A stretch of 64,000 nucleotides of DNA, taken from Smittia aterrima. Taxonomy: Eukaryota; Arthropoda; Insecta; Diptera; Chironomidae. Where the stretch lies: assembly GCA_033063855.1 (NCBI GenBank), contig CP093829.1, forward strand, positions 21,607,537 to 21,671,536, given 5' to 3'. Shown in pieces: positions 22,576 through 34,828 of the stretch. Position numbers and translations under genes: made by a program. Under the pieces are notes generated by a model. That model was not told where the DNA came from and ran no database searches. It saw only the letters and a program-made list of their open reading frames with translations. Every line of letters starts with the position of its first letter. Within the stretch, counting starts at the first letter, position 1.

Positions 22576-25315
22576 TTTTCACATTTCATTTTCAATTTAA
22601 ACGTTTTCATCTTCAAGATATTTACAGAGATTTCTTCAATCTTTTCTGACAGCTCTGCAGAAAGCTAATCGCACGGGAATTTCCCGACGGGAAATGGTCT
22701 AAGAGAGTGAAGCGAATTCTTTCGATTAAAAACGAAACTTCAATTTATCGTAAGTCAGAAACATTGTTCGAGGATGATTGATTGACTGAAAAATTCATAC
22801 GAAAGCTTCAGAGCTCGAGGTACGAGTATCCGATTCAGCTTCTCTGGTTTTAGCTTTTCTTGTTTATTGTTCTCTCATTCACTGATTTTCCATGAAAACG
22901 AGTTGAACTGTAAAGAATTCTCTTCTGCGCAATTATACTTTTCCAGTGAACTTTGTCGTGCAAAGTTCTTCAACTTCTGTGGTTGACTTTCAATTCACTT
23001 GAATTTAGCTTCATCATAATCCTCGTTTTCTATGGAACTTAAAGCTTCAATTCATGAGAGAATTGAAAGTCAATTTGCGCAGCATTGCATGAACTTCAAT
23101 CTCATTTAGGTGAAAGCTTGAAATCTTGAACCATAAATCAAACTTGAATGAAACGTTGAGAGTAGAAACTTGAAAACTTTTCCATCCTGCACCAGAAATT
23201 TGCACTTAATTGATCAAAAACTGTTAAGTTGAGTGTTTTTTTTTAATAAATTGATCAACATTTAAATTGTTTAAACGAATAAATTCAATGTTGTCCATGC
23301 ATTCAATCGCAAATTGTCGCTACAATAAATTTCTCATCGGAAACAAAAACGATTTTTCGATTTATTTTTTTAACTATTCAGTGAATTGTTTTTTTTTTGC
23401 ATTTGGAGAGATTAACAGCCTCTAATTAAAGACTAAAGCATCGTCCATCAGTTTTAATCAGGAAAAATCGTTCTCATGCAACACCTAAAACTATTTATCT
23501 TGATTATTTGATTAAATTGAGAGGAAATTAAGTTTTCTTTTCTATCGTTTTTTTACATGCATTTGCATTTAATTCATATTTTAATATTTTACCCATATTA
23601 CTCGAACATCATTTTCTTCTATTGAATCATAATTTACTTTCTTCATCTTCGTCGTTTCGAAACGAAAGAACTTTATGAGAATTGGATTAGGCAAACGTGG
23701 AACTTACAGCGTAAAGAGAATGGAAAATAAAAATGGATTTTCGAGAAGAATGAGGAGGCGTGGGAGGTGAAAAGGGTGAGAGAGAGCTTGAAACTTCATT
23801 GATTCAACTGCACTTCGTCGGTTTAATCTCATTACAAAACGCTCAGTGCGCGTTCTTCTACTGACATTGCATGAAATTATTTAAAGATTGTGTTCGACTT
23901 ATGCTACAGACTTACTTCGCTACGTATCATTTATTAAAATATAATCACATTTTTAGCTGAGCTTTTATACTTTTTTATATTCTCCCATTTTAACATCATT
24001 AATTGTTTTATTTTTTTTCTTCTCTTTTGTTTGTTTGTTGTGTTTAAGAAACGACGAAAGGAAAATCACAGATAGGAAATTTTCGTAGGAGTGAGAAGAG
24101 AAAGAGAAGAAAGTTACAAGTCGAAGCTGTTGAAGCGAAGCTATTAATCAACAGAGGATACATTTGAGATCATTCAACTGATGTTCTCATCCAACTTGTT
24201 CATTCAATTCTCAAGAGTTGGAGATAAGGAGAAAGAAAAACACAAAAAGATTGAATCGCAAGGCAGTTCATCGACACTGAAATAATTCTAATTCAAAAGG
24301 AAAACAGGAACGAGAAGAAACAACATTGTCGAGTTGAATGAGAAGGAGGAGGAAACATTTTTCCGCCTAATTTCGTCTAAGAAAATTTTCTTCTCATTGT
24401 CAGGCTTCTTAAAACCTTGAATTTCCCCAAAGGCGGAGAAATGAAGATAAACATCTCTCATCGTTTCCAAGATAAATTGAATTTAAATTGCATAATAATT
24501 TTCGAAACGAAGAAATGTAAAGAGCTCAACAGATCAGCTTAGACAGCGAATTTTCATCGTAAGGAAAGGCGTGAAATTCTTTTCATTCAGAGGAATTTCG
24601 CATTTAGAACCGTCTAGTCATTAGTAGCAGGTTAATTGTTATGATATGTTATTTCGTTATGTGTACGATAATTTATTCTAAATAGTTCATAAGAGATTTA
24701 GTCCCACGACGCCCTCGCAGGATTTATAAAGTGGTAATAGTTTTGCTTTCCTCTCCGAGCTTCGTTTCCTCCGCTTTATGTTATTTTGTGAGATCATCAT
24801 TTGCCCGTAGTACTCGGTCTATGTGCAGAGATTTTCTCGTGAGAATTGGATGGCAACAACTAGGTTAATGCTGCGCTTCTTCTTTTAGAATCATTATTGG
24901 TCCAATTTTAAAAAGCTTCTCCTTAAAATATTGCCATTCATGAAATCATCCGGGACTTTCCACGTTTACAATCTTAAATAGCTAATAGCGCTCATCAATC
25001 ATCAATTTACATTTTCCTTTTTACAGATGGATATGAGCAGCTGAGAGCTTGATTACATTACAAGTTTGAAAAATGTCTTTTTCCTTAATCGATAACAGAA
25101 GAAAAATTCTTTTAAAAAATCTGCTTTGGTTTCCTCTAAACATTAACTTTAACTCATGCATTTGCTTTTTTTTTCATTTTTGGTTTATCTAACTCTTCGG
25201 TTACAGTTTCCTCTTCGTTTTGTGTGTGTGAAGGTGTCTAAATCGTTGACTAAAAGGCAGTTGATTCATTTCGCGGAATTTTGGGATCAGAGCGTCCTTT
25301 CGTGATCGGATTTCA
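22576..25315. other. Intergenic interval between convergent genes
   Basis: The 3' ends of the sugar transporter (plus) and chloride channel copy A (minus) face each other here. No supported coding frame. It must include the 3' UTR of channel copy A, for which I found no close AATAAA. The rest is AT-rich with homopolymer runs and purine tracts. Confidence 0.45.
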
Positions 25316-28300
25316 TTACGAGAATCCTTTGTAGTGAATGAAGAAGAATATGAGAAAGACGGCATAGGCTGAGGGAAATGTTATCCTGTGTAATGAGACG
25401 GTAAATGAGTTTAGTGTATTGAGATTGTCGCGTCAATTCGCAAATTGAATTTACCTCGCAATCACGTCGATAGTTTTCGCAACTCGAATCGGATGGGGCG
25501 GCTCCTTCTTCCTCACTTGAACAAAGCACGTCTGAAACAATCAATGTTAATACAATTAGCTTCAAGTTCCTTTGATTGCGTCTCGACATACTTCAGTAGC
25601 GCATCCGTTGTTAGCTGAGTGCGTGCAGGGACTATTGCCACCGCAACTCGTGCATGCCACCATTTCATTGGGACCACTTGCATCTCGTTTCTTCTCGTTC
25701 TATTGACGTCACGTTATGGTCGAAAGGTAATAAAGAAAAAGAAGAGTTTAAGTATATTCAGGTTTATGCGTCTCTTTAATGCACACGTAACGATGAGGAT
25801 AAAGGTGACAGTCATTAAATGAAGCTTCCGTCACCATGCACGCGAAAGACTTAATGGAAAACATTTGTAGTTGTCGGAAGAAGCGCATCTGCGAAAGGTG
25901 ATGGTGCTGGCAGTGAATTTATTTTAAGGAAACCCGAGAGAGAGTGACTCAATTTCAGTAATGATGTCACTAATGTTCCCAACATTACGCAATCTTAGCG
26001 ACTTTCAAGGACATTACGACATCATTAACTCTCCGCTCTACATAATGTGCTTGCTCTTCGCTTTAGGAAGGCGCGCACCACACACAAAAGCTCGAGTTCG
26101 TTATGGCGATATTAAGTAAAAAATTCATATTTACCGGCTTTTTAGAATAGCGTTAAAAGAAACGAAAGAGAATGTCATGAAAAAAGAACAAAATGAGGGA
26201 AAATTAGTGCGTTAATAAATCCAATTTAATTGTTGTTACATTATGGAACGTTAAGCCGAGAGTAAAAGCGTTTTAATTATCGTCAGTTTCATGAGGTTTT
26301 TCTGGTGGTGGTTTGCGAGAAAATTGTTTTAGTGTCAACCTGAGAGAGAAGCTTGGCATGCCGCGTAGCAAAGAATATATTTACTTGAGTCATCATCATC
26401 GATCGAGCTCGTGACGGGAACTCGGTCTCAATGAACGTAACTCTCTCGTTAACGAAAGTTCTTGTGGTGACTGATGTTTCTGATTTGACTCGGTTTACTC
26501 TGATTTGCGGGCACGACCTCATGAAAGCTTCTCTCGAGTGCTTCTCGAAACTCAAAATTTCCTTCGAAAAAGAGGCAAATAAAAGTCGGTTTGTGTGTTT
26601 TTTAAATAAATAATAAAGGAAGGCGAAACAATTCATTTAAAAGTTTTCTCTTTTTTTTTCTCAAGCTCAAATTTTCAATGGAAAATTTTCACAACGCTAA
26701 CAATCACTGATAAAAAATTTATTAAATATTTCCGTGTTGTGGAAAATCACAACATGAAAACTTGCTCGTAACTTGTAGCAGCGAGTTGGATCTGTTATGG
26801 GTGAGAGAGAGAGGAAGTAACAACAATTGTCGATATCTCCTTCTAACACAACGCAACTGCTTCCATTCAAGAGCGTGCAAGTAGTTTAAAGCATGAAGAC
26901 AAACACTAAAAACAAACATAAATTTATGTCTGGATTCACCTACAGATTGTTCTCAGCTCGTGTGCTTGAAACGAGTTGTGCACACACGAGGGCGAAAACA
27001 TTCACGAGAGAAATAAGTTTTGTGCACAAATTGAGAGTGAAAGAGATGAAAAGAAAGAAGAAGGAGAAAGAGTTCTCATGCAGCTTGAAGTGTGTAAAGT
27101 ACAAATGAACGGGAGCCGAAGTTGGTCGACTTCACGCCACAACAAGCTGAAGTTTGTCTGAGGCTTCTCCACGCTGACACGACCAACTTCATTTCCGGCG
27201 AATGTGTGCGCTTCTAACAGTTTCTCATTAAAGGGGTCGGGCGGTGGGCAGGGGATGTGGAATGATCAAAAAAGAGCTTTTCGCAACATAAAAACTTAAT
27301 GAGTTTGAGAGGAACTTAAAACAACGAACAAAAGGAAGAGAGAGATCTTCTCGTGTCTAGCCGGAAGCTTCTGCGATTAAACACAGAAACTTGGCGCATT
27401 AAAATCTGAGCGGAAATCATAAGAAAATGTTTCTGTCGGGATCGCTTCTTAATCGAATTTTATAAGAATCGAAAGCGATTGAGTCGGTCGTTTGCATGTA
27501 TTTCATGAGATGTTGTTTGCATTCAAGTAGTTGGCTTACCAAAGGACTTGCCAGGATCATTCCAAAACGACTGAGGACTTCAGGGAGTCGCTAAAAGACG
27601 AGTATACACACAATTTTTTGATTGGTACTAAACACACTTTTCTTCGTTTTTCATTTCAATAACATTTAACATGCTCGAAATGTGATAAAGGAAGAAGAAA
27701 GGATACAAAGAAAGATAAATAAATTCGTGAAGGAATTATATTTCTCGACTAGAAAGAAAAGGATAAAAAAAAAACTTTTTTTTTCATCTGTTTCAAGTGA
27801 AACAGAGAAATTAGACTTTCACCAATTTTTGATGTGAGCAGCTAAGAAGAAAAAGGATTCAAAAAAATAATAAACTTTTCTTATCCAGAAAGCTACACAT
27901 AAAAATTTCAAAGAGTGCTCTTAAAGATAAACCATTTTGAAGTAGCGGACGCTAAGGCCGTTAACAAAACTTTGAGGAACATAAAAAAGATTTTTAGATT
28001 TAAGAAAAGTTTTCTAACCGTCACGGCTTTAAATTCTTTTTGTTTAATTTAAAATTTAACAACGAAAGGGAATGTTTTTATTGATGATGAAAGTGGTTTC
28101 ATGAAAATAGATTTCTGTTGACCAACCTGAGTGACGGGATTCTCGCCCGGACGATAGACAACATTGTGCAATGGACGCTTCCTTCCCACATAATTGACAC
28201 AGACGAATTCAAGGAGCGATGCATAGATGAAGCACATGCACACTCCATCCCACACGTTCATCGCTGTCAGATTGGAAACGACTGGCAATGTACTCCGGAA

Positions 28301-31300
28301 GCCGTTTGATGTTGTGAAAAAATTCAGCATTGTCGTTACGCCTGGGGACGAGAAATTGATAGATTTAGTTATGAGCAAGAGCAATGAATAAGGACTAGAG
28401 AGCTAGAGAAGGTTGTGCGAAGAGAATGCTTGCTGATAAACAAATTGCTTCACTTGCTACGTAAGCAGACCTGATAATAAAAGCTTATGTGGAATGTTAA
28501 ACAAATTATAAAGCTCCGCTCGGCTATTGCTGAGCAAGCCGCTTAAAACGACCATCACCTCGTCCACTTATTAAATTCATAATAAATTGGTCTAATCAAA
28601 ATTAAGGAGATATTTTAATGGGATATAAACATCGTAAAACTTTATCCATAATTGCTTGCACAAACATCATTACACAGCTGTTTACTTACCGATCATCACT
28701 CTGAAAAATGGGGAAATCTAGGATTACTAAAAACCATCGCGGCAAACAACAAACGAGTCAACTTTACCTAGCCGGCACAGCGTTCCACTCGAGCCAGAAC
28801 GTTATGAACGACGACGTCACGAGAATGATGCCGGGGATGAAGACGGTCGTGAAATAAAAATGTCGATCTCGCGTGAATCTAAGATTAACTCTCAAGCATG
28901 AATAATTGCCTTTGGTTTCGATTTTTCGGTTTCAGATTCAAATCGACACGAAAAAAAAATGGAAGAAGAATGGCAAAAATGTATCAAGCAATGAATAAGC
29001 TTTTGATTTTAACTTTGTTCATATTTTTTTAAATGCTATTTATTTATATCGTTTTTTGTTTGCGGTTGGGGGAAGCTCGTAAGTTACGCGATATTGATTG
29101 GAAACCGACAGGCCAGTGTCCTGTGAAGTTTTCTCTCAGGTCGATGACTTTTCATGGAAAGCTTTCGCTGAGCTTTCAAAGAAAGGAAAAAAGCTCTCTC
29201 TCTCTCGCTCAGCAGCTTTTTACCTCAAGCAATCGAATCAAGGTTCGAAGCACTTACAGTTTATTGCTACAAGTCTCTATAGGTCACTGGCTATCTGAGT
29301 AAAAGGCAAACTAAATCACTAAACATATCACGTAACACTCAAACTGTCCCCGACCATTAAGCATGCATTAAAAATAAATTCTCATGCGTCACGCTGCGAT
29401 TCCAGTCTCGCTCCGATTTCCCAAAAATAAAAACAACAACACGAGTCATTTGGATAAGGATGATAATAAAATATTTACAAATCGCATTCGAATATCTCCT
29501 TAACGACATTACTACGGTCAAATTGTTTCAGCGCGCATCAAGCATTCGGTAGATTGCTTTCTCTTTGCCTTTACGCATTTTGCTTTGTTTTTTTTTCGTT
29601 TACCTATCATCGATCTTGCCGGAACAGCATTCCATTCGAGCCAGAATGTGATAAACGACGATGTCACTAAGATTATGCCGGGGATGAAAACGGTCGTGAA
29701 GTAAAAAGATCTATCTCGGGTAAAGATAAGATTCACTTTCAAGCAACTGTAGTTTCCTAGAATTGTCATCGAAACAGAAGAAGTGGAGAATTTGTTAGAA
29801 AACCTTTTTGCTTTCTTCTCTCTCGTCTATGCTCGTTCTCCGTTCATGTTTAGATTGCTTTGAAGCAGAGTTAAGAGACTTTTGCCTTGAAGCGTTTCCA
29901 ACTTTTGGGAAATGAAACTAAAGAGAATGCAATTTGAGTTTTATCTTGAGGGGGAAGGGAAGAGCTTTTGCTTGGCATAAGCATGTTTGATCTTTATTGC
30001 TATCGGAAATAGAAAATTTCTGGTTGCTTAACTTGCTTTTTGTGAATCCAATTTCGGAATATGAATGGTGTTAACATTGCTATGGAAGCGAGCTTGGCAC
30101 TAATGCTTGCTTTTCTTTTCATATTTGCACTGACATTTACATGATTTCTCGTTCTTTCTGGGTCACGACTCGAGTGACAGTTTTGCGCAACAAGATAGCG
30201 CCGGCACTCACAGCACGTTCCGCTGCAATGCTTGCAAATTGTTTGCCGCCGTTCTTCCAGGTAGATAGGAAACGATGGAAAAAATCGGAATATCTATGTT
30301 GTGATTTGCTAAAAATACTTTTTTTTACAACAACCGAAACGTGACAAGCAAAGGCTTTTATCTTATTTGAGGAGAGTCATAACACTCGAGTGGCAGTTGA
30401 CGCAGCTTTGACATTCAAATGATTTAAAAGCTCTCTTTCTCTCTTTTTGTATTTATAGCTTGTATCGCTTCGTGTGCATGATTCTCATATTTCCTCTTCC
30501 TTTTATGTCCCCACTCTCACTCACTCTCACTCACAACTCGCCCCTACATGTTATCCCATATTCCGATTGAGTAAGCCAAGTGATCCATACTTAATGAAGA
30601 ACACTCTCCAACTTATCCCTTTTCGATTTACAAAAGTTTACAGTTTCACGAGAAAGAGAGAGAGAGAGAGTTCATGGAGGATGCAGTTATGATAGGGCGA
30701 TATGTGAGGCATTAATAATTCTCAAAGCGAGCTTTTGTACTTCATAAAACAATGAAGGAATAAACAAACAAAAAAGAAACTGTACAAAGGGAGTGGATGG
30801 GTCAAGTCGTAGTACGGAAATATCTTTGAAGGCTTCAGAAAATTTATTTTCCGCTCGACTTTCACCAGCCACCCTAAAAGTTTTCTTCTCTTATCGATAA
30901 ATAGCTTGAATATTTTCATGGTTCATACGCGTGACTATGGTTCTATACAGCACCGGAGAATTGTTGCATATTTTTTTTTTGTTGCATAAACTTGAATGAA
31001 AATTGTTTTAAGTTTACCTCCGAAAACATCTTTTAGAGATGGATCGATATCTTCACGGAATTATTGAATAACGAAAATATTTATTAGAGAAATTGCTTCG
31101 CTTGATTGCATTTTTTGTTTTGTTTAGGAAAAGAAAATCTTGAGCAAAACTTTTAAAAATTTGCATCAAATTCTCAGGAATTTGAAATTTCTTCTTCTCA
31201 GATTTTAAATTTTATTCTCCTGAGTGTCTTGTCTTAAAGTCGCGGTTTTGAATAAATAAATAGCATTTCAAATGGAAAAAAAATTCTCTCGTCAATTGCA

Positions 31301-34300
31301 TTCAACAAACCTCTCCAGCTGCCTTTGATCTCGCAAGCGATTGTTTGGTTCTGAATAAGATATGCATTTAGTGTTGTTAGCGAAGGGCTCTTCCGTAGAG
31401 TGTCCTCGTCGTTCTTCCAAACGTAAGTGATGGCAGACTGTTCATAAGAAACTGTAAGGAAATACATAAATTAGCGGCCACTTGATAAGCATAAGAGAGC
31501 GAGAGAGAAAGAGTTTATGCTGCACTTTCATTGCCAATAAATCCTCCCTTTAAATGGAATCCATTATTCAACTTACTGCTCTCCAGTGCAAAAGAACAAA
31601 GAGGATCGTCGAACGGGAAAATGTTGAGACTCCCCTGACATGATAATATTAAATGTCTTCTACAATGACAACGATGAAGAGAAAGAAGAAAAGAAAATGT
31701 TAGAGTTCAACAACATTTTTATGTGAATTGGAATTCTTCCAGCACATTCGCTCTGCTGGCATCTTTCGTACCTCATCAAATAATTGATTGTTCCGTTGCG
31801 ATAAATTCTTAAGGCGAAATGCATCGGAATGATGGGATCTTTGAAATCTCCATGCATGATAAAGTACGTGTCGGGCAGCCAGATATCCTCGTGATGATGA
31901 ATGGCGTTAAGAAATTCATATTGCGATTGATTCGCATACCTCAGTCTCGGATCGAACCATTGCTGTTGGAGTAGAAATTCCACTTCGTATTTCTATAAAA
32001 TAAATGGAAGAGTTTAGAGGAAAGTTCAAAGCAATTCCACGCAACAACGAACTTACTAAACTAGATTCATCAGGCGATGCTAAACTTAATAATAAAACGC
32101 TAACGTTCACAGTCAAAGTTCCTGAAAATAATTTAAGTTTGTTATCAGATAGACTTCTCCCCCATGGAACTAAAATCTTTGAAAGACGACAGTTTAGGCT
32201 TAAGAAGAGAGATAGAGACATAGACATCGAAATGCTCACAGCCAACCAAGCTAAATTAAATTGTGCAAAACTTTCTCGATCAAATAAAAGAAAATATAGA
32301 AGTCTAACGCCATGAAGCTATAATTCTCTAGAATTGTTCATTTATCACTCGAATGTAGAGTCATTAAGCTCTCGCTCAGATTCTTGTGGCCATAAATTTT
32401 AATATAGATTTGGAAAACTTGTTAGTCGAGAGCATTGTTTATTTATGCAATCAAGAATCTTGTTGCATTAAAGTTTTAAGCGAACAAATTTGTCTTTTTT
32501 AAAGAAGCAACAAAAGTTTAAAACTCGTTAAAAGAAAATCTTTTTACAGCCAAACTTGTAACGACATAAATAAACAACGACGAAAAGTTATGAAAGAAAA
32601 ACTTTTGTCCAAGCCGACAGCAGCAGAAATCACTCAAAGCTTCAATTACATTCGCCATAAATGTTTAATCGCTTTAGAACAAGTGTTAAGCTTGAGAGTG
32701 TCAAGTGACGCCTGTTGATTTCTGCTCCCCTCAACTGCAAATGCCAAAGACTCAACTAGAAATCATTCAAAGCAACAACAAACTTTTTTTTTGATGAGCA
32801 GCAAACTAAGTGAAGTGTCAGAGGAGTTTTATCCGCAAAAGTTTTGATTGAATATCGACACAAAGAGAAAACCGAAAAGTGTTCATTTGCTCAAGATTGG
32901 CTTCGACCCTCACATAAACGACAGAATATGAAAATCAAATCAAGAGAAAAATGTGTGACAAACTTTACGACAATAAACTCATGCGACTCTTATCGGAAAA
33001 ACGTTATGCAATGTTGCAGATGATTCGCTCTTCACGTTCTCGAGGAAATTCTTCTAAATTGTCATAAAGAATTTGATTTGCTGGCGCTCTTTGTTATCGT
33101 CATGAACAGACAGACAAATTGCACTTTGACAAATCGGAAAAAATATTTCTCAATTGAATGGAAAAAGTTTAAAAGTTCATGAGCTCTCTCACTCAGCAGA
33201 TTACGTATTCATCCGATTAGAGTCGAACGAGTGAAATTGAATCATACGAAGAATTAGAAAAATGATATTTTCACATGATTTATGTTTTCTAATAACCGAC
33301 CACGACTCTGTGGACGTCCTGGTAGTCCCCTAAAAGTAGTTGAATTTAGAACCATGTCTGGCGACTTTAAATTACAGCAAAATTCTGCATCTGCAAAAAT
33401 ATTCACAACAAAAAAAGGTTCATTGCAGTGAGTTGAAGGAAATCTTTGAAGGAAATTTGCTTCCTGTCGATAAAATATTTCGTTCTCGTCGGCACATCCG
33501 AGGAAGCTGAAAGCTTTTTGAATGCTAATTCGAGTTACTTTTCAAGGAAGCCGGAACGTGATCGAAGGACAATTCAGTCTCAGAGGCTGAAGCGTCGACA
33601 CGAAGGGGGAAAAAAACTAACAAATTGATAAGCAAACTTGAAACGAGGAAACAACTTTTCCAATTTCAAAATTTATTTATCAATTTGAATTTGTGACCAA
33701 AATTAAATTCGAATGAGCTGAAGCTTTAAATTAAATGCTTTGCCATCGAGAAGCGCATTTTCAATCTCTCTCGTGACCGCCAGTGATTGCTTCTCGTGCG
33801 GTTTAATTGGATACTTTGATGAGAATTTGTCGTCGCGCTGCCATGAGATTTGAGCAAGGTCGTGACAGGGATTGAACGAAGATGATAATTGAAAGAATGA
33901 AAGCAATTTGAATCAATTTTCCAAGCGACCACACTGGACTCAGTGAAGCGAACGAAACTGGTTTCGTTCCAATGGTATTTCTAATAAAAAGTTTGTTAAA
34001 CGAAAATGTCAATGAAGTTAGAAAAGCGCTTGAACGGCTTCGATTGTTTTTTACACAGCTAAGCAAACTGTTTCAGTAACTTCAGATTAAACTTTTAGAG
34101 TTAAAAATGGCTTTGAACATCAAAGAATGGGAGAGAGTGAGAGAGAACAAAAACTTTATCTTGTCAACATTTACCATCGACGGGTGGCAGAAGACGCTTG
34201 TCGTATCTCGAGTTTCTCAATAGATGATCCAAAATCTCTTTGTCGCTCTTTCCATCTGCAAAACTAGGAAACGAGAAGAAGTGATTGATGAGATTTAATA

Positions 34301-34823
34301 TTTTTTTTTCTTTCTTTGATTGATCGATGAGGACCTGCGTCAAAGCGATTAACTTAACATGACGCAGATTCACACAATTTGGCACTTACAGGGGATGCGA
34401 TGGATTCTCTGGAGCAGCCGATGAGGGCGTTGCTAGATAGCACAGAGCTAATATCACACTTGATGCTGCGTACAAGCATATTGATTGCCTTACTAAGTAG
34501 TGACTATGTGAGAGGTTAGAAATAGACGGAGGGTCCTTTGCCAACGACGTTCGTGGATGCTTTTGCTGTCTGTAAGCTAGACTTGCATCATCGTCGTTGC
34601 AACTCAACTGAGAAATTTCATAATCATTTGTTGACTCGTCTTGAAGAGCCCTCGACTTGAAATACCACTTGAAGAGGTTGTAAACAAAGTTCCTTGATTG
34701 CTTCGTCTGCTTTCGTCTTCGACGTGGTGAGTCACTTGATTTATTTGACGTTAATTGTCTATCTTCTTCGCGGTTCACTTCATCTTTCAGTGTACTTTCT
34801 ACTTGATCACATATCAAACCCAT
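25316..34823 (-). CDS. pHCl-1: pH-sensitive-type Cys-loop chloride channel, copy A
   Basis: In transcript order the exons are 34390-34823, 34175-34263, 32057-32121, 31772-31992, 31577-31659, 31311-31451, then either 29604-29756 or 28768-28909 plus 28690-28700, then 28127-28341, 27540-27590, 25592-25699, 25455-25531 and 25316-25385. With 29604-29756 this gives 568 residues. It has a hydrophobic signal segment, an extracellular domain with the Cys-loop (two Cys, 13 residues between, around NIFPFDDPL), a second Cys pair (IACEIK and YSC), M1 (FIPGIILVTSSFITFW), M2 starting at PAR (the Pro-Ala of anion channels), M3, a short loop with a Cys-rich segment (CTSCGGNSPCTHSANNGC) and M4. GRKRPLHNVVYRPGENP after M3 points to the insect pHCl group. 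Gating by pH and neuronal or epithelial expression are family knowledge. The about 110 residues before the signal segment may partly be untranslated. The start exon has an acceptor before it, so a 5' UTR exon lies upstream. Confidence 0.82.
25700..27539 (-). other. Long intron in the M3-M4 loop region of channel copy A
   Basis: Copy B has a 252-base loop exon at this place in the gene. I searched this interval for a phase-0 exon with good splice sites and similar Ser/Thr/Pro-rich or acidic coding and found none. Open frames such as 26289-26636 show no resemblance to the B exon. Confidence 0.4.
28690..28700 (-). other. pHCl-1: 11-base microexon of channel copy A (start of M2)
   Basis: TTTTTCAG then AGTGATGATCG then GTAAGT. 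It completes Arg of the preceding exon and adds Val-Met-Ile plus the first base of Gly, restoring the frame between exon 28768-28909 (ends after 2 codon bases) and 28127-28341 (starts with 2). The encoded VMIG is the start of the pore helix M2. Copy B has the same arrangement at 43980-43990. Confidence 0.8.
28768..28909 (-). other. pHCl-1: Alternative pre-M1/M1 exon 'a' of channel copy A
   Basis: A 142-base exon encoding GNYSCLRVNLRFTRDRHFYF through M1 to VPAR. Phase 1 in, phase 2 out, so it needs the 11-base microexon after it. It is the equivalent of the single copy B exon 44080-44221. Confidence 0.8.
29604..29756 (-). other. pHCl-1: Alternative pre-M1/M1 exon 'b' of channel copy A
   Basis: A 153-base exon encoding GNYSCLKVNLIFTRDRSFYF through M1 to VPARSMIG. 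It carries the start of M2 itself, ends in phase 1 and so splices directly to 28127-28341 without the microexon. Splicing it to the microexon would shift the frame, and splicing it to exon a would duplicate M1, so a and b should be mutually exclusive. Confidence 0.8.
30655..30670 (+). repeat. (AG)n microsatellite
   Basis: Sixteen bases of uninterrupted AG repeats within an intron of channel copy A; similar purine runs recur near 31500, 43030 and 55021. Confidence 0.8.
33297..33329 (-). other. Candidate 33-base cassette exon of channel copy A
   Basis: CTACTTTTAG precedes a GC-richer 33-base open stretch that starts with 2 codon bases and ends with 1, exactly matching the phase between exons 34175-34263 and 32057-32121. 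It would insert GDYQDVHRVVV just before GTLTVNVSV in the extracellular domain. The donor GTTATT is weak. No equivalent is visible in copy B, whose intron here is only 235 bases. Confidence 0.4.
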
Positions 34824-34828
34824 ATTAT

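Noticed and set aside
26289..26636. Minus-strand frame in the loop intron of channel copy A, considered as partner of the copy B loop exon
   Set aside because: No sequence similarity to the B exon, and no phase-0 acceptor and donor pair.
28118..28309. Plus-strand frame opposite channel exon 28127-28341
   Set aside because: Antisense shadow of the M2-M3 exon; all coding evidence is on the minus strand.
32004..32315. 103-codon plus-strand frame
   Set aside because: It overlaps the conserved minus-strand channel exon 32057-32121 antisense and otherwise lies in introns.
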